64,000 bases of DNA from a virus: positions 1 to 64,000 of IMG/VR virus record IMGVR_UViG_3300042343_000261; one strand, written 5' to 3'. Made by a program: the position numbers and the translations under genes. Positions within the stretch are counted from its first letter, which is position 1, and each line of letters opens with the position of its first letter. The notes under the pieces were generated by a model that was not told where the DNA came from, searched no databases, and saw only the letters and a list, made by a program, of their open reading frames with translations. This document shows, piece after piece, positions 15,113 to 24,153 of the stretch.

Positions 15113-16110
15113 AGTTTAACTAATGTTCCTGTTTTAGTTGTTATTGGTGATCCAACTGTATTAGTAGTTCCGGTAGTACTTACAGGTATTGAAACACCTG
15201 ATATACTTGTTTTTGCAGTTGAGCCAGTTGTTAGTCCAGTCGTTGATCCGATTGTAGTTGCGCCGGCAGCATTAATTGCTGATGATGAAGCTGCTGCTGA
15301 TATAGCATTAGATAGACTAAAATTAGATTTTGCAAATGCCGGATACGACCCACTGTTAGCAGGATAACTACTAGTTAATGTTGACGGAGATAAGTCGTAA
15401 TGTGAAGATAAGAAATCCTCCATTTGCCCATCATTAACATAGCCAGTACCATATGATACTGCCTCGTATGCTAATGTCATTTCAAAGCTGTGCGACTCGC
15501 CTGAATGATATGCTAAATTGTTGCCGCCCCAATGTGTAATAAGAGGGTTAACAAGTTTATAACTAACATATTCGTGTCTAGACATTTGATAAATCATTAT
15601 ATAATTAAAAAATGGCTTAACCCGTCCCATAAAACCATATGGACTAGTTATATATGAAGATTCTTTCATTGCATTTTTAATATATGATCCTTTTTTACTA
15701 GATACGGTAGGATCGTTATAGTAATATTTGTAATATGTTTGCCATAATTGATTTATAAGACCCATATTATCATCATGAAATGATACCTTAACATCGTTGT
15801 ATTTGTGCTGATATTGTACTACTCGTTTTCTATTATATTGGTTTAATGTTTCGGCTGACACTGTATATGTAGGAAGATCGATCGATTTAACTAATAAATT
15901 AATTTCATTTTTAAGAGTGTGTAATAATTTAGCTTCAACAGTTGTTGGATTAATTCCTTGCCAATTAATGTTAAACGCAACATGAAATAAAAATTTATCT
16001 TTAGGTAGTAATCTAAATTGATCAGTAACAAAAGTTTTAGAGGCATGTTGACGACACCGAAGATTTTCAGTGGGATTAGATGTTAAATATTCGTTAGGTG
16101 CAAATGACAT
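15109..16110 (-). CDS. tail-tube-like baseplate protein (gp48/gp54 type)
   Basis: This 333-residue protein has the look of the tail-tube fold used by T4 baseplate hub proteins gp48 and gp54, which start and cap tube polymerisation. Features include FRLLPKDKFLFHVAFNINW, VKSIDLPTYTVSAETLNQYN, VKVSFHDDNMGLINQLWQTY and a late beta strand FEMTLAYEAVSYGTGYV. The last 80 residues are Ser/Thr/Ala-rich and probably flexible. It lies after the tail tube gene and its terminator. I cannot decide between gp48 and gp54, and a marine-phage-specific tube-like protein is also possible. AAGGA precedes the ATG. Confidence 0.72.
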   Translation of the reverse strand: MSFAPNEYLTSNPTENLRCRQHASKTFVTDQFRLLPKDKFLFHVAFNINWQGINPTTVEAKLLHTLKNEINLLVKSIDLPTYTVSAETLNQYNRKRVVQYQHKYNDVKVSFHDDNMGLINQLWQTYYKYYYNDPTVSSKKGSYIKNAMKESSYITSPYGFMGRVKPFFNYIMIYQMSRHEYVSYKLVNPLITHWGGNNLAYHSGESHSFEMTLAYEAVSYGTGYVNDGQMEDFLSSHYDLSPSTLTSSYPANSGSYPAFAKSNFSLSNAISAAASSSAINAAGATTIGSTTGLTTGSTAKTSISGVSIPVSTTGTTNTVGSPITTKTGTLVKL

Positions 16111-16158
16111 ATATATATTTATCCTTTTAATAAACTACGCAGTTTAAAATTTAGTCAT

Positions 16159-16184
16159 AAAAAAGCCCGCACTGCGGGCTTTTT
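16159..16184 (-). terminator. intrinsic terminator after tail tube gene
   Basis: A perfect GCCCGC/GCGGGC stem with a 3-nt loop is flanked by A5 and T5 runs on both sides, so it could work in both directions. It follows the gp19 stop and ends the sheath-tube transcript. The remaining gap down to 16111 contains only AT-rich sequence and the ribosome-binding site of the next gene. Confidence 0.92.
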
Positions 16185-16199
16185 ATTAATGCGTTAAAC

Positions 16200-16853
16200 T
16201 TAACCGCCAGCAACAACAGTTTGTGTGCCGCCTTCAAGTGCTGGTCTATCAGTAGCTTCATAACCAATACCAAAGCTATCAGCACCAACAAGTTGTACAC
16301 AGTTATCAGGTTGAATTGATAAATCAATTGTCATAAATCCTGCGTCACCATATGTTAGTGCATTGTAAGTTGATGACACTAAGTAACAACCATAACATTC
16401 CCACGATTCTAAAATGTTAACATCTGAGAAGTTATCAGCGTTTGCGCCATCTAACATTTCAATTGTCATTTTGAATTTATAAGACCCTGCAGCAGCAGCC
16501 GAACTTTGTTCAAAAAAGTCAAATTGTTTCTGATTTTGCTCGCCAACTAGTTTATTAACTACGTTAGATTGATCATCACGAATTTTAATGCTAATTGCTC
16601 CCCATTTAGGTTTGCCTGCGTAATGAATTGTACTATTGTATACATCAATAGTTTTATCGTCAAACGTTAAAGTAGGCCTTGCTGCCTCAGATACTTGACG
16701 AGTTAATTCGGTACCAGTGTCGTTTTCTGATGATCCAAACCCGTCAAACATTACTCTAAACCGATATTTTAATTTCGGCATTAGTAACCCACTATTCCCA
16801 CCACTAGATGTGGTAGGTACTGAGAAATTTGTTAAAGATGCAAATCCTGGCAT
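16200..16853 (-). CDS. 19: tail tube protein gp19
   Basis: This 217-residue tail tube subunit (T4 gp19 is 163) has typical strands such as KYRFRVMFDGFG, a joining segment VSEAARPTLTFDDKTIDVYN and a C-terminal half with YNALTYGDAGFMTIDLSIQP. Tube subunits polymerise inside the sheath to form the DNA channel. It starts 1 nt after the sheath stop and is followed by a strong terminator, as expected for a highly expressed sheath-tube pair. An N-terminal extension and a Gly-rich tail account for the extra length. Confidence 0.94.
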   Translation of the reverse strand: MPGFASLTNFSVPTTSSGGNSGLLMPKLKYRFRVMFDGFGSSENDTGTELTRQVSEAARPTLTFDDKTIDVYNSTIHYAGKPKWGAISIKIRDDQSNVVNKLVGEQNQKQFDFFEQSSAAAAGSYKFKMTIEMLDGANADNFSDVNILESWECYGCYLVSSTYNALTYGDAGFMTIDLSIQPDNCVQLVGADSFGIGYEATDRPALEGGTQTVVAGG

Positions 16854-16854
16854 T

Positions 16855-19800
16855 TTATCTTGCTCCTAATGTTTTAACTTCACCCGTATTTAATAAACGT
16901 AACGGGATATAAATAAATTCTACAGCTTTAGTTGGTTCAATTGCAACGTCTAAATACACTTCACCATTATCAATTCTTGTTGGAGTATTATTTGAAGTAT
17001 CACATACTACTGCAAAATCATATAATGCACGTTGTCCCACTAAATCAATTAACATGCTTTCAGCAGCATATTTAATTTGATTACGTGTTGAACTATCATT
17101 TGGTTGGAACAAGTACGGTCTTACAAGTTTTGCAAATTGTCTGCGTAATTGCACAATTAAACGAGCAACGTTAATACGATCTAATGAACTTGTTACCGAT
17201 GAACGAGTAAATTGACCCATGTTAACAACCCCTGAACCAACGATTGAAGTAAGTGGATTAACTTTAACTTTTGCTAACGTATTACGTTGACCTAAATTTA
17301 ATGCCACTGTTACAAATTCGCCTGATGTATTAACATAACCAACAGATGTTGCATTGTTAATAACACCTCTAGACGTACCAGCTGGTGCAAACCATAGATG
17401 ACTTGATGCATCATTTAATGCAATTGTACGTAACATCATAGCACTTGGTGGAATAACAATGTTATTTCCGCTGTTGTCGCTTGATAAACCCCACGGATAA
17501 AAGAACGCTAAGTACGGATCAGCAGTTGTTAATCCTTTATCGTTATCTTCAATTGCACCAGCAACGTTACTTCCCCAATTTTCTAAAGAAGTTGCATCGG
17601 GTGTTAATCTTGCAGGAGTATCAGCAATAACAAACGCAGTAATACCGTTGTCATAGTTTAAAATTTTCATTTCACCTACAAGTTCAGGATAACCAGGACA
17701 AGCAATTAAATTAAATTCTCTAACTTCTGTTTCACGAATTTGTTGATTTGAGTTAACTAATGCTTGCAATGCTTGAACTACTACACCACGTTGTGCCATG
17801 CGACCAAATGCGCCTGCACCGTTTGCTAAATTAGCAGCTTCAGAAACCCAACGATGTGGATAGTAATCAGCCATTGTTTCGCTACTAAATCTTACATTAA
17901 GCGCGTTAGTGTTAACATAATCTTTATGTAATTTTTTAACATTGTAACCACTTCTGCGAAGATTCCACAACAACATACCATTTGGATATAATGCAGGATC
18001 TGGTGCATCAAAGTCAACAAAGTCAGCTGCGTCTAATTCTGCTTGTGAAAAGTCATCAAGATTACCACCTAATAATGCAGTAATTGCAGCAGGTGTACTT
18101 GCTGAACCAGAAGTACTCCATCTTGCATCAGCAAATACAATACCGTGTTCGGTAACTTGATCAGTGATGTCAACTTTTTCCCATTTCTTTTCAAAATTAA
18201 TATATTTGTATAACGCAGGATAGTTTTCTAAATCTGATGTATCAACCCACAAATCACCGTCGACTAAATTAGTAATGCCGTCCTGTTGTGTAGTTGGTTT
18301 AGATGCAGAAACAATTGGACCTTTTGGGTCAGTTCTAGCAGGTCCGGTTCCGTGGTCTACACTACGATATGCTTTCCATTTTTTATTATGGTTAACCATA
18401 ATATCAACGTCATCAATATTTGCACTATACCATAACAACCCATCAACTGCGCCGCCGGTTAATACCGTGTTACTTGCTGTAATAAACGAGACGTCGTTAG
18501 TAGCGCCGTGTTCTGACCATAATGTTGCAATATATTTGGTTGTATTGCCGGCAAGTTGTGAGCTTGCATGGTGATAAAAATTAGCAGTTGCAGTTACACT
18601 AAACAACGACAATAACAATCCGTTTACGTCATTAAATTCAATATCACCACCGTGTTCATGTGAAATAGTAATTCTATTGCCAACTCGAACTGCAGAGACT
18701 GCAGTGTTAAGTCTTGCGTTAATTGGTTGCATAATAGCATCAATAATTAACGTAACCTTTTCTGCTTCAGTAGTGTTACTAATAAATGTTGGAATTTCAA
18801 ATACTAATTCTTCACTAGTTGACAACATTGCCGAACTGATAACACTTTCTTGAATGTCGATAGTATAACTACCTGAAGCTATTTTATCACTAGTAATTGT
18901 TGCAGATGTAATTGAAGTAGCTGATACATCTTTACGACGATATACTTTAAAAGTTGCAACCGGAACTGCAGTTTCGGAATCATTAAATTTTACATATACT
19001 GAATTTCCAGCAATGTTAATGCCGCCGCCGGTTGAATCAATGCCGTGTAATGCCGCTGCGCCATTTGCATATAATGGTGCAGATTTAGTAATCCAGGTTG
19101 ATGATGCAGTTTCGTATTTTTGAATTACCCAATTTGAACCACCATTTACTGAATTTGATTTAATCCAAAGTGAGCCAGTCGGAGCACCGATTACTGTATC
19201 TACATTATCAGCATCTTTACGTTTATATGTTGGTACTGATGTAGACGATGAAATGGTCAATAACGGAGCAATATATTTAGTTGCATTAGCTATTGAAATA
19301 CCAAGTGTTTCTAAAGTTGCAGCTGTTGAATTAACAAGATTAACATCTTCACCAGTTGAGTAAATTACTAATGTGCTACCAACATTTGCAGCTTTAATTC
19401 CGGCATCAGTAATTGTACCTACTGCATTAATTGCAGTTACTAAGGTGTCTAACGATGTAAAACCAGTAACAGCATGCCCATTAATTTGAAGAGAATCAGA
19501 ATCGGCTCCTGAATTTGAAAATGTATTAGCACCGACTACAGTGTTGTTGCCTTGAATAGTAGGGATACTTCCTTTCCATTCAGGTGATCCAACAAGAACC
19601 CAGTTGCCAGCACCTAAAGATGCTGTAGATGATTTATACCAATACGAAATTAAACTCGAAACTGCAGAAATTGCGTATGTTCCAGTTGAACCAAAACTTT
19701 GCAATGGCGCATAGTTAGATGTAAATAAATCTACATGTGCTGTATTTGTAATAACTGTTGGAGTAATGGTTGAGAATTTTTGACCACTTGCAGTGCTTAA

Positions 19801-20268
19801 CGGATCTGAATTCCATGCTGCCATACCCCAATGGGTTGCAATCGTGTTTAACCAAAATGTGTTGTTTGCAGGTACACCTGCAGGTTCTGCAGAAAGTGGT
19901 TTTAATTGATCTAAATCAACATCAGCACGAACTACATATGCCGCGCTACTTACGCCCATATAGCTATAAGCAGCATGTAACCCATATTCATTTTGTTCAC
20001 CAGCATTAACTGGTGTGTTACTCGCATCGGTTTTAAACACTGGTTGACCGAAGGTATCTGTTAATTCTTTTGAGCTAGTAATTTTAAATACTTGGCCGTA
20101 TTTTTTAGATGTTTTTACTGTTCCTGGAGCTAGTCCAGTTTTTGCACTATTTAATTTATTTGCAGCAGTAGCAATAAATATTAAAGGTACTGTACCGGGA
20201 GCTGATGAAGTGTAGAAACTCTCATCTGATACTTCTACACTTACGCCTGGTGAACTAAGTTGAGCCAT
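16855..20268 (-). CDS. 18: tail sheath protein gp18, unusually large (1137 aa)
   Basis: The contractile sheath protein begins MAQLSSPGVSVEVSDESFYT and has the conserved C-terminal domain. That domain includes NTLAKVKVNPLTSIVGSGVV, RINVARLIVQLRRQF and a final EPTKAVEFIYIPLRLLNTGE. I chose the ATG at 20268 because GGAG lies 9 nt upstream; an in-frame ATG at 20283 would lie before that ribosome-binding site. T4 gp18 has 659 residues. The extra length lies in the middle (about residues 140-730): several Ser/Thr-rich beta-type segments including repeated 'WYKSS'-like display modules, which would protrude on the sheath surface. A TATAAATA late promoter lies 34 nt before the start. Confidence 0.95.
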   Translation of the reverse strand: MAQLSSPGVSVEVSDESFYTSSAPGTVPLIFIATAANKLNSAKTGLAPGTVKTSKKYGQVFKITSSKELTDTFGQPVFKTDASNTPVNAGEQNEYGLHAAYSYMGVSSAAYVVRADVDLDQLKPLSAEPAGVPANNTFWLNTIATHWGMAAWNSDPLSTASGQKFSTITPTVITNTAHVDLFTSNYAPLQSFGSTGTYAISAVSSLISYWYKSSTASLGAGNWVLVGSPEWKGSIPTIQGNNTVVGANTFSNSGADSDSLQINGHAVTGFTSLDTLVTAINAVGTITDAGIKAANVGSTLVIYSTGEDVNLVNSTAATLETLGISIANATKYIAPLLTISSSTSVPTYKRKDADNVDTVIGAPTGSLWIKSNSVNGGSNWVIQKYETASSTWITKSAPLYANGAAALHGIDSTGGGINIAGNSVYVKFNDSETAVPVATFKVYRRKDVSATSITSATITSDKIASGSYTIDIQESVISSAMLSTSEELVFEIPTFISNTTEAEKVTLIIDAIMQPINARLNTAVSAVRVGNRITISHEHGGDIEFNDVNGLLLSLFSVTATANFYHHASSQLAGNTTKYIATLWSEHGATNDVSFITASNTVLTGGAVDGLLWYSANIDDVDIMVNHNKKWKAYRSVDHGTGPARTDPKGPIVSASKPTTQQDGITNLVDGDLWVDTSDLENYPALYKYINFEKKWEKVDITDQVTEHGIVFADARWSTSGSASTPAAITALLGGNLDDFSQAELDAADFVDFDAPDPALYPNGMLLWNLRRSGYNVKKLHKDYVNTNALNVRFSSETMADYYPHRWVSEAANLANGAGAFGRMAQRGVVVQALQALVNSNQQIRETEVREFNLIACPGYPELVGEMKILNYDNGITAFVIADTPARLTPDATSLENWGSNVAGAIEDNDKGLTTADPYLAFFYPWGLSSDNSGNNIVIPPSAMMLRTIALNDASSHLWFAPAGTSRGVINNATSVGYVNTSGEFVTVALNLGQRNTLAKVKVNPLTSIVGSGVVNMGQFTRSSVTSSLDRINVARLIVQLRRQFAKLVRPYLFQPNDSSTRNQIKYAAESMLIDLVGQRALYDFAVVCDTSNNTPTRIDNGEVYLDVAIEPTKAVEFIYIPLRLLNTGEVKTLGAR

Positions 20269-20301
20269 AATTATAATCTCCATATATACAAGTTCTAACT
20301 G

Positions 20302-20309
20302 TATTTATA
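20302..20309 (-). promoter_or_regulatory. late promoter of the sheath-tube unit
   Basis: An exact TATAAATA on the minus strand, 34 nt upstream of the sheath ATG in a non-coding gap of 62 nt, matches the T4 late consensus recognised through the gp55/gp33 late sigma system. It would place the transcript start about 20-25 nt before the ATG, just upstream of the GGAG box. Confidence 0.7.
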
Positions 20310-20330
20310 GGAAAATGTAAAATAATGGCG

Positions 20331-20948
20331 TTATATCTTAACTATTTCTGTTACTTTTGCGTATAATGCATTAAGTGTACTATTGTTATCAACAGTATAA
20401 TCTACAGCTAATCCATACCATGCCCACTCACTTTCATGGATACCAAACTCTTTTAACATTAAGATATCATCTATGTTACCAGATAACGCACCATTAACAT
20501 ATTGATACCAGTCTGGTTCCGGTCCTCGTGTTACACGAACTATTATACCGCCTGCGTTTTTAATAGCAGCAAACTCATTTGGAAATCTACAATCGCTAAT
20601 AACAACATTAGTGTTGATGTTTCTCAATTTGTTTTCTAAGCTAGCAATCCAAATGTCATCATGAAAACTTCTTCTGCATACTTCAGTTCCCCAGAGTTGT
20701 AAAATTAATCGAGGGGTTAGCATTGGTATAGATAATTTATCTGCCCACCATTGATCAACTTGTTCACGCCATGCTCGCGATTCGGTAGTTTGGCCTTCGA
20801 GCAATGTTCTGTCCCATCCAAACACAGCAGAAACTGCATCTTTTAATGTACCTGCAAAACTTTCACGTTTAAAGTTGTGATCATTTACTAAATATTCAGC
20901 AATTGTATCTTTACCTTCACCTATATTTCCTACAATACCAACTATCAT
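20331..20948 (-). CDS. 1: deoxynucleoside monophosphate kinase gp1
   Basis: This 205-residue kinase has the P-loop GNIGEGKDT at residues 7-15 and the family signatures FAGTLKDAVSAVFGWDR, LILQLWGTEVCR and VVISDCRFPNE. T4 gp1 phosphorylates dNMPs to supply DNA precursors. It is an early-type enzyme sitting between two late structural genes (gp13 upstream, sheath downstream). It has its own exact-consensus sigma70-type promoter just upstream and an AGGAG ribosome-binding site. The short C-terminal region lacks any additional domain. Confidence 0.93.
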   Translation of the reverse strand: MIVGIVGNIGEGKDTIAEYLVNDHNFKRESFAGTLKDAVSAVFGWDRTLLEGQTTESRAWREQVDQWWADKLSIPMLTPRLILQLWGTEVCRRSFHDDIWIASLENKLRNINTNVVISDCRFPNEFAAIKNAGGIIVRVTRGPEPDWYQYVNGALSGNIDDILMLKEFGIHESEWAWYGLAVDYTVDNNSTLNALYAKVTEIVKI

Positions 20949-20967
20949 ATTATTCTCCTAAAATTGT

Positions 20968-20996
20968 ATTATACACTAATTTTAGAAAAATGTCAA
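20968..20996 (-). promoter_or_regulatory. perfect-consensus sigma70-type promoter for dNMP kinase
   Basis: On the minus strand TTGACA (20991-20996), a 17-nt spacer and TATAAT (20968-20973) match the bacterial housekeeping consensus at every position. Transcription would start near 20961, leaving a leader of only about 13 nt that contains the AGGAG box. It would let host polymerase transcribe gp1, and by readthrough possibly the sheath, early in infection. Confidence 0.85.
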
Positions 20997-20997
20997 C

Positions 20998-21768
20998 TTA
21001 TCCTATTATAAAATGATAACCTGTCCCGCCAGATATTAACGTTTCTAACTCTTTATCAAGAGCAATAAGTTCTTCTTTGCCTGCAGATTTCATATCGTTA
21101 CCATTTAATGTAATACCGCCGCCTGGGCCTGCAATAGTTGAAAACAAGCTACGTGCTTCTCCTAACATAATCTTGCAAGTAGCGAGTGTATAATCACGTA
21201 ACCATTGTTTAGCATAAATGTCAGTTAGCAATACAAAGTCAGGTCTAAAGTTATGTGATTTAATTAAAATCTGTTCACCTTGTGCAAACGGACGTTGTAG
21301 GATTGTTAACACATGACTAGTAGGTTTCCATTTAAATTCAATGTAACTACCAAACATTTTACCTACTAATTTTTGATATCCGGCAAATAATTCATATGTT
21401 GCAAGGCCGCCCATCATACTACCGCTCATCATATACGTGTTAGTATACGCTAAGTTAAATGGTTCAAATAATGTACCGCCTGCACCCATACCAGACCGTG
21501 ACCCAATAGCACGTCTAAATACGCTTTGTACTTCTATAATTTCATCAGGTAATCTGTAATCATTTTGATCTTGTACTAACTCTAAAAAGCTGTAACTTTC
21601 TTCTACAGCATTTGGACTGCGTTGCCTAAAGCGAGTTAACGCTCTATCTAACGCAGTTTCGTAATGGATTGGATCCAAATCTATGTCAATCATACCTTCG
21701 CCAAGTAGAGTTCTAACATATTCAAATACTTTATTTCGTTCTATCAATGAGGATGTGTCGTCAGACAT
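20998..21768 (-). CDS. 13: neck protein gp13
   Basis: This 256-residue protein resembles the gp13 neck (head completion/connector) family. It has an N-terminal helix pair, EGMIDIDLDPIHYETALDRA, then DYRLPDEIIEVQSVFR. A Gly/Met-rich loop follows, then LTDIYAKQWLRDYTLATCKI and a C-terminal GGGITLNGNDMKSAGKEEL. gp13 and gp14 close the head after packaging and join it to the tail. GGAG precedes the ATG. Its usual partner gene 14 lies just to the right but on the other strand, separated by a homing endonuclease gene. Confidence 0.85.
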   Translation of the reverse strand: MSDDTSSLIERNKVFEYVRTLLGEGMIDIDLDPIHYETALDRALTRFRQRSPNAVEESYSFLELVQDQNDYRLPDEIIEVQSVFRRAIGSRSGMGAGGTLFEPFNLAYTNTYMMSGSMMGGLATYELFAGYQKLVGKMFGSYIEFKWKPTSHVLTILQRPFAQGEQILIKSHNFRPDFVLLTDIYAKQWLRDYTLATCKIMLGEARSLFSTIAGPGGGITLNGNDMKSAGKEELIALDKELETLISGGTGYHFIIG

Positions 21769-21792
21769 AATCTTGCTCCGTAATAATTCTGT

Positions 21793-21800
21793 GATAAATA
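21793..21800 (+). promoter_or_regulatory. possible late promoter (GATAAATA) before the HNH gene
   Basis: GATAAATA on the plus strand matches seven of eight positions of the T4 late consensus and is about 60 nt upstream of the HNH start. The 93-nt divergent gap between gp13 and the HNH gene must hold promoters for both directions; no consensus sigma70 element was found in it. Confidence 0.45.
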
Positions 21801-21861
21801 AAAATGTAGTTCACGGAACGGCAATTCCCAACTACCTTAATGTCAAAGGAGGACATCAACA

Positions 21862-22647
21862 ATGATATTTATCAATAATAAATATACCAACATCTATTTT
21901 AATATAATCAAATCAGCACAAATACGAGATCCGTTATCCGGTTATTCTGAAAGACATCATATTATACCAAAATGTTTAGGCGGGTCTAATAAAAAAGATA
22001 ATTTAGTTACACTAACAGCTAGAGAACATTTTGTATGTCATCACTTACTTACTAAAATGGTAAATTCTACCAGAGAAAAATTTCAATTAAGTAAAGCATT
22101 TAATTGTATGCTATACATGACTTCACCGGTGCAAGATCGTTATAAAGTATCTAGTAGGAAGTTTGAAAGTTTTAAAACGAATTATTCAAAAATGTTTAGC
22201 GAACAACAGAGAGGTGATAAGAATCACATGTATGGAAAGACCCATACTCCTGAAACGTTAGCAAAAATTGCAATTGCACGGGCAAACTCAAATTATATAA
22301 TTACTGACGAAACTCGAGCTAAACTAAGTGCTGCTAATAAAGGAAAAAATGTTTCAGACGAAACTCGAGCTAAAATCTCAAAAGCAAATAAAGGAAGATT
22401 AGCAGGTGAAAATAACCCAATGTATGGCAATACTCATACAGAAGAAGCTAGAAAGAAAATATCAGAAAACGCACAAGGTAGAACACCATGGAACCTAGGT
22501 GTTACTCATACTGATGAAGTAAAACAGAAAATGTCAAAACTAGCATTACAACGACCAAAGTACAAGTGTGAGCATTGCGGTGTAGAATGTGTTAAATGTA
22601 ATTATAATAGATGGCACGGAGCGAACTGTAAATCTATCGTAAGATAA
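21862..22647 (+). CDS. HNH homing endonuclease with NUMOD3 repeats
   Basis: This 261-residue endonuclease has an N-terminal HNH core (ERHHIIPKCLGGSNKKDNLV, then REHFVCHHLL). At least three NUMOD3-type DNA-binding segments follow (for example MYGKTHTPETLAKIAIA and ENNPMYGNTHTEEARKKIS). The C-terminus is a zinc-finger-like element, CEHCGVECVKCNYNRWHGANC shortened here to its pattern C-x2-C-x4-C-x2-C ... C. Two NUMOD3 segments share the identical DNA stretch gacgaaactcgagctaaa, a recent internal duplication. A very strong AAGGAGG box precedes the ATG. It sits between gp13 and gp14 at the point where transcription changes strand and is likely a selfish mobile gene. Confidence 0.92.
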   Translation: MIFINNKYTNIYFNIIKSAQIRDPLSGYSERHHIIPKCLGGSNKKDNLVTLTAREHFVCHHLLTKMVNSTREKFQLSKAFNCMLYMTSPVQDRYKVSSRKFESFKTNYSKMFSEQQRGDKNHMYGKTHTPETLAKIAIARANSNYIITDETRAKLSAANKGKNVSDETRAKISKANKGRLAGENNPMYGNTHTEEARKKISENAQGRTPWNLGVTHTDEVKQKMSKLALQRPKYKCEHCGVECVKCNYNRWHGANCKSIVR

Positions 22648-22650
22648 ATA
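22643..22650 (+). promoter_or_regulatory. late promoter (GATAAATA) of gene 14
   Basis: GATAAATA on the plus strand lies 26 nt before the gene 14 ATG and overlaps the end of the HNH gene. AAGGAG follows at a proper distance. Position and motif fit a late promoter for the gp14-gp15-Nudix unit. Confidence 0.55.
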
Positions 22651-22675
22651 TGATAATACCCAAGGAGAATCCTAA

Positions 22676-24109
22676 ATGCCTAGACTTTCAATGTACCATC
22701 CTGAGAAAGGCAATAATTATAGATTTATCGATCGTCAAATATCACGGATGTTTCAAGTCGGATGCACTGATGTACATTTGCACAAGTACCTCGGTCCTAA
22801 ATTACAAGATACCGGAACTGCCGATCAGCCAATTTATGATGTAGTAAAAGAAACAAATATTCAAGATTTATTATTTTTAGAAAATCGTGATCGCAAATAC
22901 GAATCGGAAATTTATCGTCTTAGGGGCCATTACCAAGTTCAAAATTTAGATTTTAACCTAAGCCAATTTGGTTTGTTTATTGATAACGATACAGTGTTTA
23001 TGACTGTACATATTAACGACTTTGTTGAAGCAATTGGTCGCAAACCATTAGACGGTGATGTTATTGAGTTGCCTCACTTACGTGATGATTTTGCATTAAA
23101 CGATTTTGATGTTAGTGTTCCTAGATTTTTTGTTATTGAAGATGTTGGTCGTGCTAGTGAAGGATATAGTGCAACATGGTATCCTCATTTGTATAGAATA
23201 AAACTTAAAAAGATTGCAGACAGCCAACAGTATGCAGATATACTTGACCAACCTGCAGGCGACGACGCACCGTATGCGTTACGTGATTTATTAAGTACCC
23301 GTAAAAAAGAATTAGAAATAAACGATGCAATCGTAAGTCAAGCTGAAATCGACGCACCTAAATGCGGATACGAAACTCGACAATTTTATACATTAGCAAC
23401 TGATCCGGTAACTGGTAGAACAGAGTTAATTACTGTAGATTCAGATGTGTACACTGCTAACTATCAAAGTCAATTAATTAACGGCGAATCTAATGTAAAT
23501 GCAAGTAGTCTTAATGCAATACCATTGCGAACTGGTTATACTGGATTTTTAGTAGGTGACGGTTATCCGTATAATGGCTATGTATTTGGTCAGGGAATTG
23601 AGTTTCCTACCAGCGTAGCAAAAGATGATTTCTTTTTAAGATTAGATTTTGTTCCAAATCGATTATTTAGATTTGACGGCCGTAAATGGCATAAAGTAGA
23701 AGATGCAGTCAGAATGACATTAACTAACACTGATACTAGACACACTAGACGAGTTAGCTTTATTAATAACAGCAAATTTACATATAATGATGAAATTGCA
23801 ACTGATTACGTAAGAGTAGCTGTTGGTGCAATTTTACTTGATACTAATATTGATTTTGAAATAACTGCACCATACATTGTATTAAAATTTGATACTACTA
23901 GATTAGAGTTTGTAGTTAATGATTTTGAAAATTTATTAGAATCGTACGATGTAAACGGTGTTGCTAAAATTAGAATTAATTTACCAGAAGTTGATAATTT
24001 GCAAGTAACAATTCCGTACGACGGCGCGTGGCGAGTTAGTTTATTTACTTACAGAGAGGCTGAACGTCAAGGCATATCTAAAGTACTTAAACCTCGTGCT
24101 GATTTTTAA
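22676..24109 (+). CDS. 14: neck protein gp14
   Basis: This 477-residue protein resembles the gp14 neck family of marine T4-like phages. Signatures are the N-terminal RQISRMFQVGCTDVHLHKYLGP, the segment NIQDLLFLENRDRKYESEIY, PLDGDVIELPHLRDDFAL, and a strand-rich C-terminal part. It is nearly twice the length of T4 gp14 (256), mainly through added C-terminal beta structure. gp14 forms the neck collar with gp13 and gp15. AAGGAG precedes the ATG. It is on the plus strand, opposite to gp13. Confidence 0.88.
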   Translation: MPRLSMYHPEKGNNYRFIDRQISRMFQVGCTDVHLHKYLGPKLQDTGTADQPIYDVVKETNIQDLLFLENRDRKYESEIYRLRGHYQVQNLDFNLSQFGLFIDNDTVFMTVHINDFVEAIGRKPLDGDVIELPHLRDDFALNDFDVSVPRFFVIEDVGRASEGYSATWYPHLYRIKLKKIADSQQYADILDQPAGDDAPYALRDLLSTRKKELEINDAIVSQAEIDAPKCGYETRQFYTLATDPVTGRTELITVDSDVYTANYQSQLINGESNVNASSLNAIPLRTGYTGFLVGDGYPYNGYVFGQGIEFPTSVAKDDFFLRLDFVPNRLFRFDGRKWHKVEDAVRMTLTNTDTRHTRRVSFINNSKFTYNDEIATDYVRVAVGAILLDTNIDFEITAPYIVLKFDTTRLEFVVNDFENLLESYDVNGVAKIRINLPEVDNLQVTIPYDGAWRVSLFTYREAERQGISKVLKPRADF

Positions 24110-24153
24110 TTTCATAAGAAGTGCAGTACTAAATACTGAAATAGGAGAAAGTA

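Noticed and set aside
9797-16123. GATAAATA on the minus strand at 9797-9804, 11663-11670 and 16116-16123 as late promoters.
   Set aside because: Each lies within about 10 nt of, or overlaps, a start codon, so a transcript from it would begin at or inside the gene. They are likely chance matches in AT-rich leaders.
21769-21861. TTGACA on the minus strand in the gp13/HNH gap as a promoter for gp13.
   Set aside because: There is no -10-like hexamer 16-18 nt downstream; the match overlaps the HNH ribosome-binding site region (AAAGGAGG) and is probably accidental.
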